64,000 nt of DNA from Amblyomma americanum (GCF_052857255.1 NC_135505.1:140156343-140220342), one strand, 5' to 3'. Shown: positions 44,223 through 55,206, numbered from the stretch's first letter. Notes: a model not told the origin generated them from the letters alone. Made by a program: numbers and translations.

Positions 44223-46097
44223 TTACTCAATCATCTCATCGCTAGCTTCATACAGAAGCGCTATGTAGTGAGTGGTTTTTGCGCTCACTACCAACAGGGG
44301 TTTTGGACAATGCCCTAAATTGAAAGTCGCGCACTGTTCACTGTCAGTGGCATTGCTACAGCCCTTCATAACTGAGCACCGTAAGGCTTAAGGATATTTG
44401 TAGATATATAAACCACTTTGAGATTTGACCGCATAAATATAAACATGGCGTGTCAGGTGCTTCTCCGCATCTCAGGACGTCTAGGGAATGTTTTGACGCT
44501 GTCACGTAGGTCTTCCGTTCATCTTTACGCACTCCATCTTCACATAACCGTCCTCTTCACGCTTTTCTTTTCTTCCTTCTCTCCCTTTTATCGCTGGGAA
44601 GCCACAGTGATGCGTGGTTCCGCGAAAGAACGGACGATAAATTAAAGTCTATACCATAACAGCCGCGCGCTGTTAACGAAATTTTATTCGTGTCATAATT
44701 AAACTGCAAAGCATTTATAATGCCAAAACCCCAAGTATTTTTTTTAATCTGCAGCCTCATTAGAATTAAATATTATTTTGATGGGAGCAAAAAATGAAGG
44801 GGGTTAAAAAGACTAGCAAGATAAATTGAAATTTTAGCTAAGTGCACTCGCAAAAAGAAAAAAGGGTACAAGTGCAGGTGATTACTAGGCCATAAGGTTC
44901 CGCACAGTAACGGTACTGGACAGAAGATGGCGGCACCTGCAGTGGTCAGGTACGAAGTGCACGGGTTGAAATATCTCCATTGCTCATCTAATATAAGAAT
45001 ATCTAATAAGAAAGGTTGATGGGTGCATGCGTGTGCGTTGCTAACATCATGCCCCTAAGAAAGGAGCATTTTTAAAGCAGAAAGAGCCGTCTCAAAAGAA
45101 GAATCGGTTGGAACGATCGCTCGGCACGCACACTGTGGGTATGTGCCACTTCAACAGAGGACAACAACAACAACAACCCCGGAGAAATATTTTGGAACAG
45201 GAGATGAGGACGCAAACAGTGCGGACAGGGGAGATAAGTGAAATAAATATACATCGTTATATATCCTCTGGAGACCCGGAGATGGAAAATTTGACCCGTA
45301 TATTTCACAACTGAATCGCAGATAAGGCGGCCATAGAAGGAGGATTACTGTCGTAATAAGCTCTTTCCAGCAACTTTCAGAACCTTTACTACTATCTAGT
45401 CAATGTCGCAATACTTTCTCCCTTCTATATTCGGGAGCTATAAGACATGCAGTAGTTAGTGTGTTTTATGATGACGGTAAAAAGAATAATGGATTCAAGT
45501 GGATTTCTAAAAGCGTCAAAGCATTTTCAAGCACTTATTACAACTCGTAGCAATGAAACAAAGATCATAGGCACGTATTTCAGCGACAAAAGCTGCAAAT
45601 TTTTCTCCGTGTTTCAAAAACGTCAAACTTTGCTACGTCGAACATTTGCAAGCTCACGGCCATAGTTATCACAGGAAATGGTGTTTCAGTCATTATTTCG
45701 GGCAGAAACTGACACACTTCAAACTTTTGAAATATATTGGTGACACAATTGATACACCAGATTTTGGTACAAGTGAGGTATATACTCAAGATGTTTCTCT
45801 TGTGTACGTTTATGTCCACCTTTAAGCCTTACAAGAACGGCAAGCGTCGTATACTTTATAAATGCTAATCACTTTAAAAGTCTTTAGGGCGTATCTTGCA
45901 GACAGTGAATGTTTATACATACGTCGCGCTCTTCATCGCTGTGAATAGGACGACGATGAACACACAATGGGAGAGGGATATCCGCTCACCACAACTGCGC
46001 TGATTGATTGACTTTCCGACCCAGGATGCAATTACCACGGAAGCAGGGCCACATATCCACACTTCGCCCCCAGTCACAGAACCTCTTTTTTTTCTAT
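44223..46097. other. No recognisable gene
   Basis: About 1.9 kb of unique-looking DNA. A CAACAACAACAACAAC run is at about 45162. At 44927 ATGGCGGCACCTGCAGTGGT precedes CAG|GTACGA, a tiny exon-like word discussed under findings. No supported gene. Confidence 0.45.
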
Positions 46098-46121
46098 GGG
46101 GGGGGGGGGGGGGGGGGGGGG
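46098..46121. repeat. G24 homopolymer
   Basis: Twenty-four consecutive G, the longest G/C run in the window. Long minus and plus frames through it are artefacts. Confidence 0.97.
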
Positions 46122-47229
46122 AGATGCCAGGCCTGCGCCAAAAGAAAAACCACACGTTTATAATCTTCAAACGGGCGCCATCCCGTTTTGATCTTTCCAC
46201 ACGTTTTTTTTTTCCCCTGGCAGTAAGATGCTGCACATTTTTCTCTGCATGTTTGACTCGGTCAGACATCTACCGGAACACACTAACTTCACCCCCGACT
46301 CTCGTTTGCAGCAAAACCGTGCCACAAACTCAGAGATCCCAGCCGCGATTCCTCCTTTCTTCTCCCGGTCTTTTTTATTTTTCTTAGTATCAGGCCTGTC
46401 CACACGGGGTTCGATCCAGCGTCGACGACAGAGAAAAGCTCTTTAATTCCTTTCTTCTCTTTCGTTTTTCCATCCTCGCCGGCCCTAAATTGACGTTCGA
46501 GCACTTTTATTAGCTTTGCGGCCGCCGCTTTTAGATTTCAACTTTATTACGCTCCTATCTTGTGAGCTCTAGCGGCTTCCAGCTTTACTCTTTTGATCTC
46601 TTATCTTTTGTTATTAGCTTGATTGCGATTCAGCGCTTGCTCGTAGGTTTGCTGATGCAGTAATTCTTATTGCGACGTCTGCTTTCGAGTCGCTGACAGT
46701 TACAGTTCGCCCCTCTCTCGAGCATTGATAGTTTGTTACTTGACTTCACCAAAGCGACTTGACTCGACATGGCTTGTCCTCGCTTTGGCTTGGCCTGGCG
46801 GGGCTTGTCTTGATCAAACTTTCGTTTCTCCTCGCTTGGTGTCGCTTCGCTCCGTCGCCCTTGCTGGCGTGCCGCACACTTGCATAGCAAGTGCACTAAG
46901 GAGCAACCTGAGACAGCAGCCGTCCTGCCACATCCGTCTGGCTTGTTGCTTGCTTTTAATAGAATTCATTGCCCTTTATGGCGCTACAATTCTTTTACGC
47001 ATCGAACATTATTTTCTTTGCAAGCTGCCAACCAAATTCCTTTTTACATTCTAATAAATGGACATATCTCAGAATTTTACTGGCTTATCAAAACGGCACT
47101 GAACTAGTAATATATGTATGCCGCTCTCTCTATGCAATGTTTTCAGCATTACTATAGCAACCACGCTTATTCGTTTCGAAAGCGAAAAGTATTATTTCAA
47201 ATCAGAAAACAATAGCAGTATGCGGTATT
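46122..47229. other. No recognisable gene
   Basis: Unique-looking. Between 46740 and 46830 there is a cluster of CTTGNCTNG-type words without clear periodicity. The 109-codon frame (46725-47054) has no motif. Confidence 0.45.
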
Positions 47230-47388
47230 TCGGGTTTAACACCCAGACGATGCGCGTAGGTTATGAAGGACGCTATGTTGGAGAGCTCCGGATTGCCTTC
47301 TGCGACACAGAGTTCTTTAACGCGCAGTGACACTTCAAATCATTTTCCCGTTTCGCCTCCGTCGAAATGCGGCTGCCGCCACCCGAGC

Positions 47389-47860
47389 CCGCAACATGTC
47401 GCACTCTGACCACAATGGCCGTCACCAGGCGCATGCGGAAGCACTGGAGCGACATTATGGTCGACAACAACACGTGTACTACGTGGACATTGCCGGTCCC
47501 CACCGTGGGGGGTGGTTCACCGCAGCAGTGGTCCACGACAACACCACAGTGGCAGGACTCACTTTCCGCGCCTACAGCGCAACACACGCGGCGGAAATCG
47601 CGATTGCGCTCGCACTCTCTCTCCCACAAGTGAAACACATCATTACCGACTCGAAGGGGGCCTGTCGGAACTATGAGCTGGGTTGGATACCTCCTCTCGC
47701 CTGGCGCATCCTACAGAATTGCAGTCGGTCCAGCGACCCTCCAAACTGTAACCTCATCTGGGCTCCCGGCCACCAGGGACTCCAGGGCAATGAGTTAGCC
47801 GATCAGGCGGCCCGCGCGCTCTCCCCCCGGGAAATTAAACTTGCTCAGGAAGCCTACTAA
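47389..47860 (+). pseudogene. LINE ORF2 RNase H domain
   Basis: The open frame starts at 47327, but residues 1-21 come from the antisense of the host SINE; LINE protein begins near residue 22 (ARNMSHSDHN). The full RNase H active-site set is visible: D54 in YYVDIAG, E90 in SATHAAEIAIALAL, D108 in IITDSKGA, H149 in WAPGHQGLQG and D159 in ELADQAARAL. The enzyme would remove template RNA during retrotransposition. The frame is stopped by TAA at 47858-47860, directly after AQEAY. The reading frame continues in phase, so this is a single nonsense change. Being 5'-truncated it has no promoter or reverse transcriptase and is dead. Confidence 0.88.
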
Positions 47861-48271
47861 GTGCCTACCCAATCTCTAATTACATTCAAAGACAGCACTA
47901 CATATTATAAAGACAGTCATCGTCGCTTTCCGGAACCCTGTAAGGGTCTCCGGAGAGCAGACGAACGGCTTCTCAAAATTTTCACAAATACAATGCTGTG
48001 CCCGGCAGTATTGAAACACTTCAATTCAGAATTTGATGGTGGCTGCAGGCTGTGCGGAGCGACGTTCTCGGACGTTTTCCATATGGTCTGGACATGCCCT
48101 TCCAATCCCCACCTTTCCCAATCATTCATCTCCCACCCTTCTTGGGAGGCCAGGGAAGCGGCGCTGCTCAGCTGCCATGACCTTCAGTCCCAACGAACCT
48201 TGGTCGCCAGGGCGCGAGCGGCGCTAAACGCCATTGGGGCTCCGGAATTGGAGCTCCACCTAGATTTGTGA
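47861..48271 (+). pseudogene. LINE ORF2 C-terminal region with zinc knuckle
   Basis: This is the in-phase continuation after the TAA: VPTQSLITFKDSTTYYKDSH, RRFPEPC, then LKIFTNTMLCPAVLKHF. Next comes the knuckle GGCRLCGATFSDVFHMVWTC (C-x2-C-x8-H-x4-C, residues 62-79 of this piece), common at the end of RNase H-type LINE ORF2 and thought to bind nucleic acid. It ends GAPELELHLDL, stop at 48269-48271, followed by the 3' UTR. Apart from the one upstream stop the frame is clean over 136 codons, pointing to a young insertion. Confidence 0.85.
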
Positions 48272-48381
48272 GGACCTGGGCCATAGGGTCTGGGCCCAAA
48301 CACCTTGTAAATAATAAATGTTTACCACCACCACCACCACCACCCGAGCTCGGTGGAGCGCCAAAACCCCTGAGCCACCGC

Positions 48382-49671
48382 CAAGTGTTACAAAGGAATA
48401 CTATATAAATGGTAACCTAAGTGGCAAAGTTAGTTCTGGGTAGATACACATGTTTGTTTTATTTATATATACAGTACAGTACTGCTAACCTCACGAGGAG
48501 GGCATAAGTATGAGAGAGATATGAAAAACCAGACTAGTTAATACATGCGTAAAACAACAATACACAACAAGCTTGCTTCCACAAGCCGAGATAATCAATC
48601 TGCGAAAGGCGTTCTCGAATAACAAAGCAGCACAGTTGCAAGGTTTAGGGGGAAAAATGTAACGCACACGTAGCAGCAATTAGAGCACTTACGAGCACAA
48701 CTCAAGAACATTTACGAAGGACTCCGATGCTGGGCGTTTCCCAGTGCTGGACGGTAGCTGGGTGGTAGCCGGTTCCATTCACTAATCCATTCTTGAGAAG
48801 GAGTTAGTGCTCCTTGCGTCTCTTGCCGCATGTTTGCGGGGTTTCGCCTCCTAGCTACGTGTAGCGCCCGAGAGACGTTTCGGAGCGCTTGGTGCTCTCT
48901 TACAACTGCACGTTCCATCCGATGACTACGAAGGCTGCACTATGCAGCCTTCGTAGGAGGTGGTCACGTGACCAATTTGAGGAGGGGAGTTGACGCGTCG
49001 GTTCACGGGAGACAGCTCCCGCTGCAAAAGTATGTCATGTTAACGAGAATTTGCAGAAGACGTCCATGGAGATAAGAAGGGAGCATATTAAAATGAAAAA
49101 AACAACAATTTGCTCAATAATTTTTCTGTACTTGGTTCATTACGTAAAATTTCAAAAACTCATTTATTAACAAATGAGTAAAAACGAAACTATGGGGAGC
49201 CAAGAAGCGCGAGTTTTGGTGGTCGCGAGTTGATTGCTCTTGCGTTGTGCCCTTCCGAACACACATAAAACAAAGCAGCAAAGCATAGCGGCGTAAGGCT
49301 TGCGGGGCTCTGCTCTGCGCTGCTGCATTTTATGATGGAAACTTTGCGCACGGGTGTGACTTAAATAATGAAAATGGGAGAGCGAGGTTCGAAGAGCGAA
49401 AAAGGGAAAGGAAGCAGGGAGAAGGTGGTGGCGGTAGTGGCAATCTCTGCCTTTGATTTCACGCCCCGGCAGCTCCAGCCAGACGAGAACAGGTGGATAA
49501 ATTATGCACCTATCCTCGGTGTCCTGCCGGCGCCGGGCTGTACCGACCGTTCGATACATGGGAGCAGGCGACTGCGGCAGCCCGGAAAGACCTCCACACT
49601 CTCGGAGTCTTGTCTCACCGCAAGACTCAACTCGAGGCGAGTAGTCGAGGGGAATGGAAATGGAGGAGGGC
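48382..49671. other. No recognisable gene
   Basis: Unique-looking apart from the perfect hairpin at 48926-48956. The frames at 49167-49559 (minus) and 49368-49766 oppose each other. Confidence 0.45.
48926..48956. repeat. Perfect 14-bp hairpin
   Basis: CTACGAAGGCTGCA (48926-48939), loop CTA, TGCAGCCTTCGTAG (48943-48956). No mismatch in the stem. There is no U-run after it, so it does not look like a simple terminator, and no histone 3' stem-loop sequence match. Confidence 0.95.
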
Positions 49672-49686
49672 GGGGGGGGGGGGGGG
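49672..49686. repeat. G15 homopolymer
   Basis: Fifteen consecutive G within a GGAGGAGGGCGG context. Confidence 0.95.
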
Positions 49687-49904
49687 AGATTGGAGGAAGA
49701 TATGACGAGTGGCAGGACGAAGGCCGCTATAGCGTGCTGTGCACTGCATCAAGACTTTTCAGCTAGCTGTAATTGTCCAGTCATGTCAACCGATCATGTC
49801 TGAATCACCCAAGCGTTCATTAAGCTGCGTAGAGCAGATCACGATATGTGAAAACACAAACGATAGAACGAACGCTGTCTTGCATGGCATTGCACGCCGT
49901 CCTC

Positions 49905-50035
49905 TTTTCATTCCTCCCTCCTTTTCTTCGTTCCTTTCTTTCTCTCTTTCTTTCTTACTTTATTTCTTTCGTTTCTTCTCTTTTTCTTTCCTTCTTTGTT
50001 CCTTTCTTCCTTCCTTTCTTTTTTCTTTTTCTTTG
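49905..50035. repeat. Polypyrimidine tract
   Basis: About 130 bp of almost pure C/T (TTTCTTTC, CTTCC words) on the plus strand. It generates serine/phenylalanine-rich frames (49739-50098, 49848-50084) that are not genes. It is a mirror case to the polypurine block at 9776. Confidence 0.9.
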
Positions 50036-50849
50036 GCAGCACCAACGCGATCATACTCGTCAGAAAAAAGTAGCGCATTTCTAAGCCATAGGCACTAATA
50101 CGAGGTGGCGTCTCCCACAGATCTAGGCGGTTTCTATTTGACTACACCGAGGTTTGCAAACGCAATAACTTCAACAAACTGGCAAAGGGCGCTTCTTTTT
50201 GCGTTGTTTCCGCCTGATTCTCTTGCGAAACATTGTGCCTGAATCTATCATATCCCCGATGGGAGCGCTCTTGTTCTTATTTTTACAATTCGTTGCACAG
50301 CTTTTATCCTCTTCGCGTGAGTGGCATGTCCCTTTGGCGTAGCAGGCGACCACGACAATGTAGCGTGCTCCGGACCCGTTACAGGAGGCAGGCAGCATAA
50401 CGGCTGCACCCTCCCTCCCTCCCATCTTCTTCGTCCGGGGACTCCGACATGTCGTCATCCGATCTGTGGCCCAACACCGGGCGTAGCCGAGATTCAGTCC
50501 CGCCGTAACGGGTCCGCCTCGTACTTTGCTGCAAAGCGTCTGGGATGGGCTCTGATCACGCTGCCTGTGTACGTGAGCCAGAATCCTGGTTGCAAAGTCC
50601 CGGACATGCAATGGGCGCTATCACACAGACTTAAGACAGTGCGTGACGGCTTGGAAGCCTATCGCAAATACGCTCTCACTGCCGGAGTGCGATACACATT
50701 TCTTAACGCACGCTGAGTGTAGCTTGTTACACCGACCGCCATAGCTTCTACTTCCTTCTGGACTGGAACGAGTAGAGAAAACTATTCTGTGTGAAGTGAA
50801 GACCAGAATGAGCTTTAAGCGATAAAGGACTAAATGAGCTACAAATTAG
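50036..50849. other. No supported gene
   Basis: Opposed frames of 146 codons (50171-50611, minus) and 131 codons (50321-50716, plus) overlap. The plus frame ends AYRKYALTAGVRYTFLNAR; neither shows a domain I recognise. Confidence 0.45.
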
Positions 50850-51010
50850 TCATTAATCGCAAAGTGAACAAGGGAGGGAAAGCCTTAGGGTGCTTCAGCG
50901 TTTTGACAAGAGGCCGTCTTCGTCGTGACGAAGCTTGCCAAGACGAATACAAGTCCTCTCGTCGAAACGTTGGCAAACGCCCTGAGGTTTTCCCCTCATT
51001 TGTACACTTT
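50850..51010. repeat. Possible retroelement UTR fragment with TTCGTCGTGACGAA
   Basis: AAGAGGCCGTCTTCGTCGTG, ACGAAGCTTGCCAAGACGAA and CTCTCGTCGAAACGTTGGCA resemble, by memory, a word string (GTCGAAACGTTGGCAAA) found near the ends of Penelope-like and similar elements in arthropods. TTCGTCGTGACGAA is a 6-bp hairpin. I see no reverse transcriptase or GIY-YIG sequence beside it. Confidence 0.3.
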
Positions 51011-51455
51011 GTGATTATCAGCAACTATCTGACCAACCTGTCTCTACCTTAAGTTAGTCAGTCATTTTGGGTCTAATTGTATTGCCACAAAATTTTCCAT
51101 CCAAAGGTAAATCAGCCATCGTCCGTCTTCTCACGAACTAACTGTTCGCTGCGATGACAAAGTGGTTCAGTTTGTCTCATTTCCCCAATTAATTTCAACC
51201 TTTTTTACATAAAAATGCAATTCCTTCCACATCGTTGCGGCTGGCACTTCTGCGTGCGGCCATGCTCAGACAGGAGGTTTGTCTGCACAACTTCGGCACA
51301 TCGCGTCTTGAGGACCGGCTAGGGTTTAAGCCTAGGTCTGCTCAACAACGCGTCTGTTGCCTGTAGCCAAACTAGGCAATGAAGACTTTGTTGTCCTGCG
51401 ACTGACCTTTGACTGGACGTTGCTTTTCCTTGCGGGCATCGACGCACACTATGTT
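51011..51455. other. No recognisable feature
   Basis: Unique-looking stretch before copy B of the three-copy repeat. Confidence 0.4.
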
Positions 51456-51770
51456 CCCACCATCATTTTCGTTCAGACCCACTGTTCTGGTCTCCTATGT
51501 AGAAATATTGAAGATAATGAAGATAATCTTTCCTTTGCAGTGTTATACCACCGCTCGCATCGAGCAGTTGAGGCTGCCACAGGAAATCAATGGGGAACAC
51601 TTTTGATGATAGCAAAAACGTTAATAGAAAAAAAAAATGCAAGCCTGCTCACGAGAGATCAGTGGATATATTGACTGTTATTGCGAAATCTTAAAACATG
51701 AAAAAATTGCGTTCATGAACTCTTTTACATTGAAAAAATTTTTTGTCCATAACTGTTGGGTACGAGTTTT
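51456..51770 (+). repeat. Unnamed dispersed repeat, copy B
   Basis: Contains TCTCCTATGTAGAAATATTG, the CGCTCGCATCGAGCAGTTGA block, GGGGAACACTTTTGATGATA, GCAAAAACGTTAATAGAAAA, GTGGATATATTGACTGTTAT and CATGAAAAAATTGCGTTCAT. A 105-codon frame (51357-51674) reads VLYHRSHRAVEAATG then NQWGTLLMIAKTLIEKK. Copy A in the matching frame reads FHRWHRTVKTSIEN then KMGTLLTIAKT. Unrecognised. Confidence 0.75.
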
Positions 51771-52174
51771 ACATGTCACACCTAAGCTTCTCCTCGTCGC
51801 CGTCGTCAGGCAGCTTACATAAACTACACGCCTCTCCCATCGTCTTCCAGTGAGCCGTGTGCATATTCAGCTGCATCCCCCATACACTCATGAATTCACC
51901 CACACCACATTTTTCTATCTGACCATGCCGTAACCTGCAATGTTTTCAACCTCATGGAATCAAGCTCACTAACCTTGTTGACCATTGTTTTGGTATTCCC
52001 CGAGTTACACGACAGTTTTGTTCGAAAAAGTTGTAATATATATCAGTGATACACTCTGATTTAGCATTTACTAAAATTTTATTACAATATCTGTTTACAA
52101 AGCAATTTCACATTCGGTTATATATAGCGTCGATTTCACTTTGGTGATATACATGCCCAGCATTTTCGGACAAA
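51771..52174. other. No recognisable feature
   Basis: AT-rich DNA between two copies of the same repeat. Confidence 0.45.
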
Positions 52175-52500
52175 AATTTTGAGAATTAGAACATTGTAAA
52201 ATACTTTTACGGAAGTATTGAAGACAATGGCTCCTTCGTCTGATATGTAGAAAAACCTTTCTTTTAAAATGTTTCCATCGGTCGCATCGAACCGGTTATG
52301 GCTCCCGTTGAAAGCCAATCAGGAACACTTTTGAATATTGAAAAAACGTTAATAGAAAAAATTCAAGACTGTCGTCAGGTGATCTGCGAATGTATTGATT
52401 ATTATAGAGAATTCCTAATTTATATGAAAATTGCGTTCATAAATCGTTTCCTGCTCAGAAATTCCTTTGTGCAGAATTGCTGGGTAAAAGAGAGCGCGTT
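52175..52500 (+). repeat. Unnamed dispersed repeat, copy C
   Basis: Contains CGTCTGATATGTAGAAAAAC, TCCATCGGTCGCATCGAAC, AGGAACACTTTTGAATATTG, AAAAACGTTAATAGAAAAAA, CGTCAGGTGATCTGCGAATG, ATATGAAAATTGCGTTCATA and AGAATTGCTGGGTAAAAGAG. The frame 52298-52528 is open through the conserved part: SGTLLNIEKTLIEK, IQDCRQVICECIDYYREFL, IYMKIAFINRFLLRNSFVQN. It is about 720 bp downstream of copy B in the same orientation. Confidence 0.75.
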
Positions 52501-54177
52501 TCGGGCCATTTTGCAAGTTAAAGGTTAAAAATCGGTCAAACGCAAAAGTGAGTGGAATTTATATGCAAAGAACGGTTAGTTTACAGAAATAGCGTCGAGT
52601 TTGGCAGATTAGTTGGAGTAATGTACCTGTAAAAAAAAGAAATACCGAGCATGGTGGCCGCTAATGCCACACAAACGGGACGCTCCTAACATGGATCCAC
52701 CCATCGGTCCATGCCCAGATTTGGACGTATCCTTCGCTTTGGCAGTCATTAAAGGCTTCACCTTGAGTGTATATTTTGCATCATATGATATCAGACAATA
52801 ACTGAAGTAGTACTGAACCGTGAACTTTACCACTGCTTTGCGAAAAATATGGCAGTTGTAGCGCCATCTATCCTTGATCCCGTCAACTGGCTTCGCGCGT
52901 TGAAGAGCGCCTACTCTTTCGCTCAGTAGGGGCCTCTACCCGTTCGAAGATGAGAGAGAGAGTTACCGTTAGTTTTGCTTTGCCCATACAATATAGCCGG
53001 CAATGTTTATTTATTCATTGCCTTATTTACTCTAGGGATGACGGACATTGTACAATATTAGCAATCATTTTTTGAACATACCAGATGTGAGGGAGGTTGA
53101 GGAAATGGCTCCAGTCTGAAATAGTTTTCGTAATAAAAGACTGAGTGGCGATTAGTCCTGAAACTGGAGGCGATCATACAAAACTCATGGTCCACGTCAG
53201 ATGAAACTTGCTGCATTTGGAAAATAAGAAAGCAGTATGTGTCGAGTTGATATAGTAAACATTATAAAGTAAGCAGACATGATATTTTTCGCCAAACACA
53301 AAGAAAAAAAATTGGAGGTTTTACGTCTTGACGAAGGCAACTTGCAGCATGTTGATAGTTATGTAATATATAGAACGTGCAGAACGATTTTGAATACTTT
53401 CGATATAAAGAACGTGCTTATTCATGTGTAGGTCCTTAATGGGTGATTCATACTCGAAAGTTAGGTCGTACTAAGTTCCTTGAGCAGCAATTTCAAATTA
53501 ATAGGGACAGTAGCCTAGCATATGAATCGCGTTATTTGCAGTTCAGGCATGCAACGCAATTATTCATGAACAGCTACCAGAAATGTACACTGTGACATAC
53601 ATGTAAATGTTAGTAGCATTTTTCTGTAGTTTTGTTGCTATTGCAAGAGACAGCACAATACTACAGAAAATTATATTGTATTAGTACAAAAGTTATTGTT
53701 GTCACAAGTTCATGGTCACAGATACGCGCTACCAAAACCTGTTGTGACAACAGAAAATCTTCTGCTATGTTTTTCGATGGGGACAGCTTGTCCATGCTTT
53801 GAAAGGAGCATTACTACCTGCATGTTCTTTTCATGTTACCTAACACAAACTTGTATGCGCCCTTTTGCGCCCACATCTCTTTTAAATTATTTTTTTTTGT
53901 TTTCTCGTACTGCTTAGGTAGTCGCAACATGCTAAAGCATCTGTACTATAACTTAGCATCTCCCACTCCTACGTAGGGTCTCTTCTGAAGGACTGGAGTA
54001 CTCCACATATATATATAACTAGACGTTGACTGCCTTCCAGGCCAGAAAGGTGACCGAGGCGGCCGAGTTAAGCTTCCCCAACCCGTGCTGCCATCTCACA
54101 GACGACAATGAAAGCACAAGCTTCGCGTCGGCACCACTGTTCACGCAAGTGGCGCTGCTTGTTCCCGCGCCAGGCGG
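52501..54177. other. No recognisable gene
   Basis: About 1.7 kb of AT-rich DNA. TATATATATATA near 54008 is a short microsatellite. No supported reading frame. Confidence 0.5.
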
Positions 54178-54228
54178 GCATTTAAATGCATGGAGGAAAA
54201 AGTTTTTTTTTCCTCCATGTTTAAATGC
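54178..54228. repeat. 51-nt hairpin with TTTAAA core
   Basis: GCATTTAAATGCATGGAGGA (from 54178) faces TCCTCCATGTTTAAATGC (54211-54228). The stem is complete except for a 2-nt bulge (TG) and the A5/T9 loop side. It is AT-rich and could be a small fold-back insertion. Confidence 0.85.
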
Positions 54229-55088
54229 AATTTTAGTCTCACATCCCCTTTGGCTTTCATGGCTATCGCTGGCTATTTATGTTCTGTGTTTACGTTCGTC
54301 TTGTTCCTTGGAAAGCAGGCGCTGTGCCCCTCTGGTGGCAGATGCCCGGCCGATGGAGTCTCAAAATTCTTAGCTGCCTCTCCACAAGAACGGTCACGCT
54401 CCAGATAATATAGCGAATATTGCTGGGGCTCACTTGAACAGCAATGATAACATTATCGCTGGACACCAGTTTAAAACGATTGTACTATCTTACAAAATAA
54501 CAAGCCATCGGCACCGTTTAACCCATAGGAGATTTCTTATTCAGCCACTCTTGTAAAGCAGCCATTCCTCTTCAATACACCACCCCCACTCCTCCCAACT
54601 TTCCCTCACTTCTGATGTGAGAGTCCGCGTATATCCTATGGGGAACTTGCGCTGACGTTCGCGGTGCCGATTGCAGCGCCATAACACACTGCCTAGCGTG
54701 AAGAGCAAGCAGTTTTGGGTAGTACTCTTAATACTTTTCCGCGCCACCTTCAGGCGCTTACTGGCGTGAGCCTCCACACTCTGTAGAAGGCGCACGTGCC
54801 GTGCGTCAGCTATCTGGACTACGCCGAGAGAAGCTAGGCAATGAATGCCGTCCGCCAAACGCGGGCATCTAATCACGCAGAATGTGTTCTCGCGTTTGCA
54901 GCGGCCCAAGCGGCTGACAAAAGCAGTTTTAAGTCACCGAACGGCACAATTGCAGTGCCACCTTGGCAGCGCAGGTTCCCCATAGCGCCCGGGACATGCA
55001 CTAAAAAAGCTGTGTTGACGCACATCAGTTTAGTTTCACAATCAACCGAAGATGGCGACACTTGTGTTTAATTTCTTGGTGATTTCTG
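54229..55088. other. No recognisable feature
   Basis: Unique-looking. The 122-codon minus frame (54541-54909) is opposed by 54841-55071. Confidence 0.45.
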
Positions 55089-55206
55089 CACTCTAACCAG
55101 AAAGATGTGAAAACAGAAGGCAGACCTCTAGCGCACTCACTCTTATGAAAGGGTGTGCGCTAGAGGACAGCTCACTCCTTTTTTAGTGCCAAATATGCTT
55201 AGAGTG
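55089..55206. mobile_element. Palindromic MITE, copy 2 (decayed)
   Basis: The termini CACTCTAACC and CTTAGAGTG match those of 3483-3613 in outline. Internally CCTCTAGCGCAC (left) faces GTGTGCGCTAGAGGACAG (right), a perfect CCTCTAGCGCAC stem, and GCTCACTCCTTTTTTAG parallels AACTCCCCTTTTTACTCC in copy 1. The TA duplication is no longer intact. Confidence 0.68.

Larger units (their letters stand above)
47389..48339 (+). mobile_element. 5'-truncated RNase H-bearing LINE with 10-bp TSD
   Basis: The insert is 951 bp, flanked by a direct duplication CCACCCGAGC at 47379-47388 and 48340-48349. It carries the end of ORF2 (RNase H and zinc knuckle), a short 3' UTR and a (CAC)n tail (about 48325-48343) after AATAATAAATG. 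An RNase H domain after reverse transcriptase is known in the I, R1, LOA and Jockey-related groups of LINEs. Since the reverse transcriptase is missing the clade cannot be fixed. Confidence 0.88.
47230..48381 (-). mobile_element. Old tRNA-derived SINE (minus strand) split by a LINE
   Basis: The left part (47230-47388) reads GGGTTTAACACCCAGACGAT, GAAGGACGCTATGTTGGAGAG, CTCCGG, TTCTTTAACGCGCAGTGACA and TTTCGCCTCCGTCGAAATGC, the reverse complement of the SINE body. It breaks at CCACCCGAGC. The remaining head continues at 48350-48381, TCGGTGGAGCGCCAAAACCCC then TGAGCCACCG. The two halves join into one SINE when the 951-bp LINE and one copy of its duplication are removed. Confidence 0.82.

Noticed and set aside
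46402..46425. GGGTTCGATCC, possible tRNA box B
   Set aside because: No box A at the right distance and no tRNA-like fold; isolated word.
49739..50098. Serine/phenylalanine-rich frames
   Set aside because: Translation of a polypyrimidine tract.
50890..50990. Hammerhead ribozyme (CGAAAC word near a hairpin)
   Set aside because: I could not find the CTGANGA core at a matching position, so the self-cleaving fold is not supported.
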